A stretch of 20,003 bases of DNA. It comes from a virus. The stretch is from positions 1-20,003 of IMG/VR virus record IMGVR_UViG_3300042868_005047; one strand, written 5' to 3'. The notes under the pieces were generated by a model that was not told the DNA's origin, did not search any database, and worked only from the letters and a program-made list of their open reading frames with translations. A program made the translations under genes and the position numbers. Positions 1 through 5,413 of the stretch are shown in pieces (the stretch's first letter is position 1; each line of letters begins with the position of its first letter).

Positions 1-480
1 TCCACTTTCTTCTTCGTTTATTTCAAATTTGTTTATCTTTAAAAATGTTTCTAAAGTTGGATACATCATAACCAAAGAAATTGAATTATCTAATTTTATG
101 GTTTGTTTACTAGAAACCTTCTTTTTCGAAATTTTTACATTTCTCAGATCTACTGAAGTTACTACTCTTTCTCCTGTTTCTGGACAGGTTAAGAAGCATT
201 CAACGACTTCCCCTATAGATTTTTCTCTAATTTTTAAGAATAAAATTTCTAAGTCGCAAAATGGTAAATTTTTACAATCATCTTCCGGTAGACCAGTAAC
301 ACAAGAATTTACAACTTCTTGTATAGTTGTCATTAGGTTATCAAATGAAGAAGTTTCTTTTGCTATTAGTAGATTTTTTTCTTCTCTGACTATAAATGGT
401 CTATATGTAACTCTTTTTTGACTTATAGGAAGTATTTCCGTATATTTTGGTGTTTTTTCAATCAATAATTCTTTGAGCAT
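1..480 (-). CDS. gp26: gp26-like baseplate hub protein, partial (C-terminus beyond left edge)
   Basis: My reverse-strand reading gives an open frame of 160 codons from the ATG at 480-478 to the window edge, with no stop. The protein has the look of the T4 gp26 baseplate family: an early RPFIVREEKNLLIAKE segment (about residues 28-43) followed by a CDLEILFLKIREKSIGE segment (about residues 76-92), which is the conserved FRPF..KEEK / FD.E.LFL.LR.KS.GE pattern I know from T4-type gp26 proteins. T4 gp26 is about 208 residues, so roughly the last fifth is probably missing. A purine-rich ribosome site (AGGAAA) lies about 7 bases before the start. In T4, gp26 acts in assembly of the central hub of the baseplate. 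It is the third gene of a minus-strand group after gp4 and the tail-tube gene. Family assignment rests on remembered motifs, not on a search. Confidence 0.72.
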   Translation of the reverse strand, partial: MLKELLIEKTPKYTEILPISQKRVTYRPFIVREEKNLLIAKETSSFDNLMTTIQEVVNSCVTGLPEDDCKNLPFCDLEILFLKIREKSIGEVVECFLTCPETGERVVTSVDLRNVKISKKKVSSKQTIKLDNSISLVMMYPTLETFLKINKFEINEEESG

Positions 481-499
481 TATTAAATTTCCTTTATAT

Positions 500-507
500 T
501 ATTTATC
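500..507 (-). promoter_or_regulatory. candidate T4-type late promoter element (GATAAATA)
   Basis: On the minus strand the end of the tail-tube gene reads TGATAAATA, giving GATAAATA about 20 bases before the gp26 start codon. T4 late promoters carry TATAAATA and marine T4-like phages a looser NATAAATA about 10 bases before the transcription start. Position in front of a late structural gene fits, but the genome is AT-rich and the same 8-mer appears several times inside genes, so this is weak evidence. Confidence 0.3.
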
Positions 508-1078
508 ATGTCAATTCTGTACCAAATGCAGTGGCATAATCGTAGTAATTATAAAATATTTCAACCATAAATTTTACTGGTGTGTTTGTTGCCATATCTT
601 CAAACTTTGAGGGAACAATTTGAATAGGAAAGCATTCTCTTAAATAATAAACCGCACTAACTTTATTTGTTATGTCGATTGCTTCTATTGTTATAGTTCC
701 ATAAAATTCATCAACATATTTTACTTTTGATGGGTTTGGTCTTACGGTATTTTCTGGACCAACAAATATTGTTTTTGCCCATCCCTCAAAATAACTTCTA
801 CTAACCCAATCTCCCTCGATTATGAATTCCATTAGATTATTTTGATATTCTAAACCAAATGGTATACCGATTGGCGAAGAAACACCAGAAAGCATATCAC
901 CATATGATTTTATCTTTTTTGATGGTAATTGAACCATGCTACATAAAAAATCAAAATTAGCATACCCAGGCCGATCAACAAGGACATGGTATTTGGTTGA
1001 TGTTTGTATTCCCTGATGCTGCTTGATGTACTCCATTATGGAGCCTGGAGTCCCTGCTTTTAACGGTGATGATGCCAT
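506..1078 (-). CDS. T4 gp19/gp54-family tail tube protein or tail-tube initiator
   Basis: A 190-residue protein with the layout of the T4 tail-tube fold. The N-terminal half has FDFLCSMVQLPSKKIKSY, the centre has FIIEGDWVSRSYFEGWAK (the usual 'few-residue strand, then helix with W' of gp19), and the C-terminal strand pair has CFPIQIVPSKFED followed by KFMVEIFYNYYDY, corresponding to the 'FP..V....L.Y....T..F.VTFNYD.' ending of tube proteins. T4 gp19 is 163 residues; gp54, which starts the tube on the baseplate and shares the fold, is 320. Length favours gp19, but the neighbours (gp4, gp48, gp53, gp26) are baseplate genes and the sheath gene gp18 that normally precedes gp19 is absent, so a gp54-like initiator role is equally plausible. 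Its start codon follows directly on the stop of gp4 (TAAATG), with the AGGAAA in the end of gp4 as ribosome site, so translation of the two is probably coupled. Confidence 0.8.
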   Translation of the reverse strand: MASSPLKAGTPGSIMEYIKQHQGIQTSTKYHVLVDRPGYANFDFLCSMVQLPSKKIKSYGDMLSGVSSPIGIPFGLEYQNNLMEFIIEGDWVSRSYFEGWAKTIFVGPENTVRPNPSKVKYVDEFYGTITIEAIDITNKVSAVYYLRECFPIQIVPSKFEDMATNTPVKFMVEIFYNYYDYATAFGTELT

Positions 1079-1516
1079 TTATTTCCTTTTAAATAGGTTG
1101 TTTTCTGTTAAGATAAGAAATTTCCATCCCTGTTTATCACAAAATTTCTTTGCAGAGTCCCACTTAGACCTATTTATTTCGAATTGAAGAACTTCTGTAA
1201 TAAAAGTTTTATTACTTTTTGATCCTCTTATTGGTTCTTTTGTTTGTTTATCTGGTTTTATTTCGACAACGAAGGTTTCAACTAAAGAATTAGTCTTTAC
1301 TTCAAAAAGAAAATCAGGATAATACCGATGTAATGCATTATCGACTGGAGAAATATAAGGTATTTCTAGTTCTTCGCTGCTCCATCGAATAACATTCACA
1401 TTTTCGTCTAAATATTTACAAAATGTGCGCTCCCAAAGCGACCTACATATAATGTTATTTGGATTGCCAATATATTTTTGTGGGTTTTTTGGTTTAAATT
1501 TACTTTTATAAGCCAT
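1079..1516 (-). CDS. gp4: gp4 (gp50/4) head completion protein
   Basis: A 145-residue protein close in length to T4 gp4 (150) and with the same opening: MAYKSKFKPKNPQKYIG, then IICRSLWERTFCKYLDEN (residues about 22-39), WSSEELEIPYISPVD and HRYYPDFLFEVK. The conserved RSLWER, SEE..IPY.SP.D and YPDF motifs, followed by VVEIKP, resemble the restriction-endonuclease-like fold (E, D and ExK type residues) often noted for this family. In T4, gp4 is needed to finish DNA-filled heads before tails attach. It opens the minus-strand group gp4 - tail tube - gp26. No clear ribosome site is seen before its ATG; the 11 bases to the divergent gp48 start carry the ribosome site of gp48 instead. Identification is by strong motif resemblance. 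Confidence 0.9.
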   Translation of the reverse strand: MAYKSKFKPKNPQKYIGNPNNIICRSLWERTFCKYLDENVNVIRWSSEELEIPYISPVDNALHRYYPDFLFEVKTNSLVETFVVEIKPDKQTKEPIRGSKSNKTFITEVLQFEINRSKWDSAKKFCDKQGWKFLILTENNLFKRK

Positions 1517-1527
1517 AGGAGAGTTAA
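1517..1527. promoter_or_regulatory. 11-base divergent intergenic spacer with gp48 ribosome site
   Basis: The starts of gp4 (minus) and gp48 (plus) are only 11 bases apart. The spacer reads AGGAGAGTTAA on the plus strand, so it consists almost wholly of the gp48 ribosome binding site (AGGAGAG). There is no room for promoters: those for each direction must lie inside the opposite gene or farther upstream. Confidence 0.7.
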
Positions 1528-2343
1528 ATGTCTAGACGCCCAGTACAATATCCTTCTACTAATAATTATCAAGAAAGAGTTGCTGCTTGGGTGTTTTTTT
1601 CTGCACAAAATTTTAGTACTAGACCAGATATAAGATATCAGGGCTTACGGGGTGGTACAAGTCCCGCTTATATTTTGCCATTACAAAGATATAACAGTCC
1701 TAATAATATTGGATATGAAGAATCAAAGCCTGGGTTTTTGGAAAATATGTTAATGGGGGTTCGTGATGTTGCAAGTGGAAATGTGGGTGGACTTACTAGA
1801 CTTTCTAAACTTTATATGAATATTCCTGTGTTGAAAGGTTTTTCTTTAAATAATATTTCAGATGTTCTTAGTGGAGGAATGGGAGCAGACAGCAAAGAAA
1901 TAGACATATCTGAAATGTCCTTTACAAAAGCCCCAAAAAGAATTCACGCTTTTGGTTTTTCTCTATATGCAAAAAATAAAACAGATGCAGAAAATATAGA
2001 TGAAATTGTAAATGGATTTCAAGCAAGAATGTATCCACAATTTTTTAGTGCGGCACTAGACAAAGCAACACCACCACAAATGTGGACAATTAAAATACAA
2101 CCAAATGGTGGAACTAATGGTTCACAAGTTTTGGATAATCATATAAAACCATGCGTTTTGGTTAATATGACTGCAACTAGAATGGATCCGAGTTCAGTTG
2201 TTCTCACAAGAGATAACTACTTTTTGGGTATAGAATTAACTTTGGCGTTTACAGAAATAGAATCAGCATATAGATCCATTTCTGAACCAGATCCCAGAAA
2301 ACTATATTCTAGAAATGAAATATCGCAGGCACAAGGTATATGA
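1528..2343 (+). CDS. gp48: gp48-like baseplate tail tube cap protein
   Basis: This 271-residue protein matches the C-terminal architecture of T4 gp48 (364 residues). After a variable N-terminal half it has a helical segment with TDAENIDEIVNGFQARMYPQ, then ATPPQMWTIKI, KPCVLVNMTATRMDPSS and a final strand YFLGIELTLAFTEIE. These correspond to the gp48 'edl..i..iy..f....y', 'P..W.i...', 'gpC.i....' and 'f.lei.f.Ei' segments. Gp48 caps the baseplate hub and, with gp54, makes the platform on which the tail tube grows. The start is well supported by AGGAGAG eight bases upstream. Its stop overlaps the gp53 start by four bases (ATGA), pointing to coupled translation. It is shorter than in T4, mainly in the N-terminal half. 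Confidence 0.85.
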   Translation: MSRRPVQYPSTNNYQERVAAWVFFSAQNFSTRPDIRYQGLRGGTSPAYILPLQRYNSPNNIGYEESKPGFLENMLMGVRDVASGNVGGLTRLSKLYMNIPVLKGFSLNNISDVLSGGMGADSKEIDISEMSFTKAPKRIHAFGFSLYAKNKTDAENIDEIVNGFQARMYPQFFSAALDKATPPQMWTIKIQPNGGTNGSQVLDNHIKPCVLVNMTATRMDPSSVVLTRDNYFLGIELTLAFTEIESAYRSISEPDPRKLYSRNEISQAQGI

Positions 2344-3221
2344 GTTACTTTCAATATCTACCACAAATACAATATAGATTCTCAAACGGAACATATACAG
2401 TTAGAGATGTATTTACTAAAGTAGTTTTTAATGATAATTTTTACAAAAATGAAAATTTATATTATGTTGAAACTACGGACAACATTCAAAGACCAGATCA
2501 ATTGTCTTTTAGAAAATATGACTCTTTTGAGTTTTACTGGTTATTTTTACTTGCGAATAAAATAATAGATATCAATAAAGATTGGCCTCTTCTTCAAGAA
2601 GATTTTGGAAATTTTCTAAAAAACCAGTCAACTAAAAAAGTTTACTATTTGAAAGAAAGTGCAGATATCATTCCGAATGATATTTTATATTCTAATGATT
2701 CCTCATATGGCGTAATCGAATCATGGGATCCATTCACAAGATCGGTTTTAATTAAAGAGAACTATTCTTTACCATCAGATGGGGAATTTTCTGTCCGTAG
2801 AATCGACACAACCTCTTCTACTGGATTTATTGAACTAACAAACTATTGTAGTTCTACTACATTTAATTCATATGGAAATTTAAATTATCTAGAATCTCCC
2901 CATCTAATAACAAAGGAAAGAGGAAAATCTTTACATCCATTTGTTCAAATTGATGATTCAAATGAAGTAACAGAGACTCTTCTATTGGATGGGTGTGATG
3001 ATGAAGAAATCGAAGATACTCTTTTATACAAAATAGTAAACAATGAAACAATAAATGGGATTACAATAAAAACTAAAGAGGCATTTTTGATCGAAGATTA
3101 TTTCGAAAAGACAAAAATAAATATTGTAAACCCTGTGTTTATTTCAACTATACAAAGCAGAATTCGGTTGTTATTAAACGATCCAAGTGCAACAGCAAAC
3201 ACAATTTTTAGAATTGGTTAA
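2340..3221 (+). CDS. gp53: gp53-like baseplate wedge protein
   Basis: This 293-residue protein begins like gp53: an aromatic-rich start (MSYFQYLP), DVFTKVVFNDNFYKNENLYY, then YVETTDNIQRPDQLSFRKYD and FEFYWLFLLANKIIDINKDW. That is the typical 'Y.....RPe.lA...YGd..lyWvil..N.i.dp..dWp' LysM-like signature of T4 gp53 (196 residues), here followed by a longer C-terminal part. Gp53 clamps adjacent baseplate wedges together around the hub. The roughly 100 extra residues (about 190-293) are acidic in the middle (DGCDDEEIEDT) and end with a segment that resembles the C-terminal helix of gp53 (FISTIQSRIRLLLND). It overlaps gp48 by four bases and ends two bases before the hub gene. Confidence 0.85.
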   Translation: MSYFQYLPQIQYRFSNGTYTVRDVFTKVVFNDNFYKNENLYYVETTDNIQRPDQLSFRKYDSFEFYWLFLLANKIIDINKDWPLLQEDFGNFLKNQSTKKVYYLKESADIIPNDILYSNDSSYGVIESWDPFTRSVLIKENYSLPSDGEFSVRRIDTTSSTGFIELTNYCSSTTFNSYGNLNYLESPHLITKERGKSLHPFVQIDDSNEVTETLLLDGCDDEEIEDTLLYKIVNNETINGITIKTKEAFLIEDYFEKTKINIVNPVFISTIQSRIRLLLNDPSATANTIFRIG

Positions 3222-3223
3222 CT

Positions 3224-5413
3224 ATGGCAGACACTTCTGATATCGTACAAGACATTAATAATTTAATAGTTCATGAAATTACCATACTTGGAAAATTTGG
3301 TGAAAGATATGAAATTTATCCTTCCGCATCAAACTTTGTATATCAATCTTTGGCTATTGCCGAAAGTATGTTCGAAGCATCATTAGTGGGAACACTTAAA
3401 ATTAGAGATTTAAATTCAATAGCAGAACAAATTAATTTTTCTGGTTTTGAAGATTTAATTATTAAAATAGAAAATCCTGATATATCTGGTTCGTACAAGT
3501 CTCTTCTTTTTAAGATTTATTCTGTAGATACTTCGGAAGATCAAATATCAACAAATTTAATAAAACAAGATGTCAATATTCCAAAACGATTTTTGAGTAT
3601 TAGTTTTACTTCATATGAACATTATTTGTTGAGTCATAAAGAGTTTACAGAAATTGCAGGATTGACTGGATCAGATGTTATTACTAAAATATCAACTCCA
3701 TCCAGAACAATAGCAAGTGAGGCATCTCAGATTTTGGGCGTTTCTTCTCAAATTGGTTTTGTTAATGCCTTAAACGACAGATTCTTCAAAACCGGAAAAG
3801 ATTCAGAAACTACTCAAAAACCAATGTTCATTGAAGGATCTTCAAACTGGATATGGTATAAACAAAACCAATTAATGTATCCTTGGGGTAAATTAAATAG
3901 ACCAATAAGAATATCTCAATTGATGCAATATTTGGCAGAATATGCTACTTCGCAGTCAAATCCATTTGCTTGTAATTTTCTATTTTGGCAAGACATGGAC
4001 AGATGGAATTTTAGAAGCATAGAATCTCTTTTACGACAACCAGCCATAAGAGAATATGCTTTTAGAAATAACAATTATGATACTGGTAATATTTTTAACC
4101 TAAAAATAATCAGCGAAACTAACTTTTTAAGATTATTTGAATCGAATGCAATATCTTCAAAATATTATTTAGTAGAACCAAATTGGAATAATCCTTATAG
4201 AGAGTATACTGACTATAATGATGCACATACTATTAAAGAAGTAACATATGATTATTTCCGAGATTATAACAAATGGTTAAAAGTCGAAAAATATCCAATA
4301 TTTGATAAATCTGTAAGCACAAAACCAACAGCAGCAAATGTTATTAACGACAATGTTTCTGGATATTTTGATAAAACATATAACAACCGAGATAAAACTG
4401 TAACTTGGGATCACCACGGATATACATTTTCAAACAGAGATGGTTTTGAAACTTGGCAACCAATGTTTGATCAGACAGATCTTGATGGTGAGACTTGTAA
4501 ATTAATTCAAAAAGAAATTAAACAAAAGATAAAAGACAAAAAAGTAGAGTATGCAAAAAAGAAAAATTTAAAAGAAAAATGGAAAGTTTATAAGTGTAGT
4601 ATATGCTGTGATACACGAAATGTAGATCTAGAGGAAGAAGTATTTACTCCTCAATATGGTGTTGCTGCTGCCGGCGGATTTACCGATCTAGTAAACTATG
4701 ATAAAATTGCCGGATCTACTTTAGATGGACAATTCCCCGCTGGATTGTCATTTAGTTATGAATTCGGAGAAGAGCCTTTTAATAAAACAATAGGCGAATT
4801 GATGTATTTCCGGGAAGTTCCGGATATACAAACAAAATACCTTTATGATTTAGAGATCAAAAAACTAGAAATAGCAAAAGAAAGACTAGATGCAATAATT
4901 TCTAGATTAAATTTTGAAAAACAAAATGTAGAAAGAATTCCTGTATGCATTCCTGGCTGCTGTCAGACAACGGAAGATACAACTAACATTTTTTCATCTC
5001 CTGAATGTTTTGATGAAAATTACACATCAAATATTTGCTTTTGTTCTGAAGAAAAGAAAAATTCTTGGTTAGAGACTAAATTAAATCCACTATTAAACAA
5101 TTTACAACAAATTCGTTCATCAAATTACTTTGATGGAATGATTGCAATAATTGAAAGCGAAAAACAAAATTTTGCTGAAAAATATGAACAGTATAGAAAC
5201 AGAAAGGCTTTCTTTGTTTCTAAAGAAATGGGATTTACTGCGTCGAGTTTGAATAAAAATCTTCTAAATGTTCGTTCTATAAAACGAAAACCAATTCGTG
5301 GCAGTAAATATGAAAAATTAGCACACAAAACTGTTCTTTCTGAATTAATATCTGGAATCACATTTAATTATAAAGGATTCCCAACCGGAACTACGTCTTA
5401 TTATCCATTATAA
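3224..5413 (+). CDS. gp27: gp27-like baseplate hub protein, N-terminal reading frame
   Basis: This 729-residue frame holds the N-terminal part of a gp27-type hub. Residues 15-140 are strand-rich like the first tube domain (FEASLVGTLKIRDLNSIAEQ, then FKIYSVDTSED and ISFTSYEHYL). Residues about 225-275 contain RISQLMQYLAEYATSQSNPF and FLFWQDMDRWNFRSIESLL, the 'l.yla..s...n..fw.d..g..f.si..L' pattern of T4-like hubs. From about residue 400 it departs from T4 gp27 (391 residues): a lysine-rich helix (425-457), a C-S-I-C-C cluster (458-462), then two long helices around cysteine clusters C575/C579/C580 and C595/C605/C607. The frame ends in TAA TAA TGA, before the C-terminal hub motif, which is found in the next frame (5349-7997). 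The hub is a central trimer under the tail tube and above the spike. Start: the ATG lies two bases after the gp53 stop; no strong ribosome site is seen. Confidence 0.8.
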   Translation: MADTSDIVQDINNLIVHEITILGKFGERYEIYPSASNFVYQSLAIAESMFEASLVGTLKIRDLNSIAEQINFSGFEDLIIKIENPDISGSYKSLLFKIYSVDTSEDQISTNLIKQDVNIPKRFLSISFTSYEHYLLSHKEFTEIAGLTGSDVITKISTPSRTIASEASQILGVSSQIGFVNALNDRFFKTGKDSETTQKPMFIEGSSNWIWYKQNQLMYPWGKLNRPIRISQLMQYLAEYATSQSNPFACNFLFWQDMDRWNFRSIESLLRQPAIREYAFRNNNYDTGNIFNLKIISETNFLRLFESNAISSKYYLVEPNWNNPYREYTDYNDAHTIKEVTYDYFRDYNKWLKVEKYPIFDKSVSTKPTAANVINDNVSGYFDKTYNNRDKTVTWDHHGYTFSNRDGFETWQPMFDQTDLDGETCKLIQKEIKQKIKDKKVEYAKKKNLKEKWKVYKCSICCDTRNVDLEEEVFTPQYGVAAAGGFTDLVNYDKIAGSTLDGQFPAGLSFSYEFGEEPFNKTIGELMYFREVPDIQTKYLYDLEIKKLEIAKERLDAIISRLNFEKQNVERIPVCIPGCCQTTEDTTNIFSSPECFDENYTSNICFCSEEKKNSWLETKLNPLLNNLQQIRSSNYFDGMIAIIESEKQNFAEKYEQYRNRKAFFVSKEMGFTASSLNKNLLNVRSIKRKPIRGSKYEKLAHKTVLSELISGITFNYKGFPTGTTSYYPL
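5349..5413 (+). other. reading-frame overlap: putative +1 frameshift site or single-base indel
   Basis: The first hub frame runs to 5413, while the frame one base ahead is open from just after a TAA at 5346-5348. Within the overlap the first frame has ordinary sequence (FPTGTTSYYPL) almost to its end, whereas the second reads LRLIIIHY, unlike the rest, so the switch most likely occurs close to 5405-5413. Skipping the T of the first stop codon (TTA-T-AATAATGAT) would give a smooth join, YYPL to NNDSS. No SD-like stimulator or strong hairpin is visible nearby. Confidence 0.6.

Noticed and set aside
29-421. Plus-strand open frame of 130 codons
   Set aside because: It lies antisense to the partial gp26-like gene, whose minus-strand frame carries recognisable gp26 motifs; no ribosome site.
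1415-1453. Sigma70-type promoter (TTTACA ... TATAAT) inside gp4
   Set aside because: The spacing between the two boxes is 27 bases, far from the usual 16-18.
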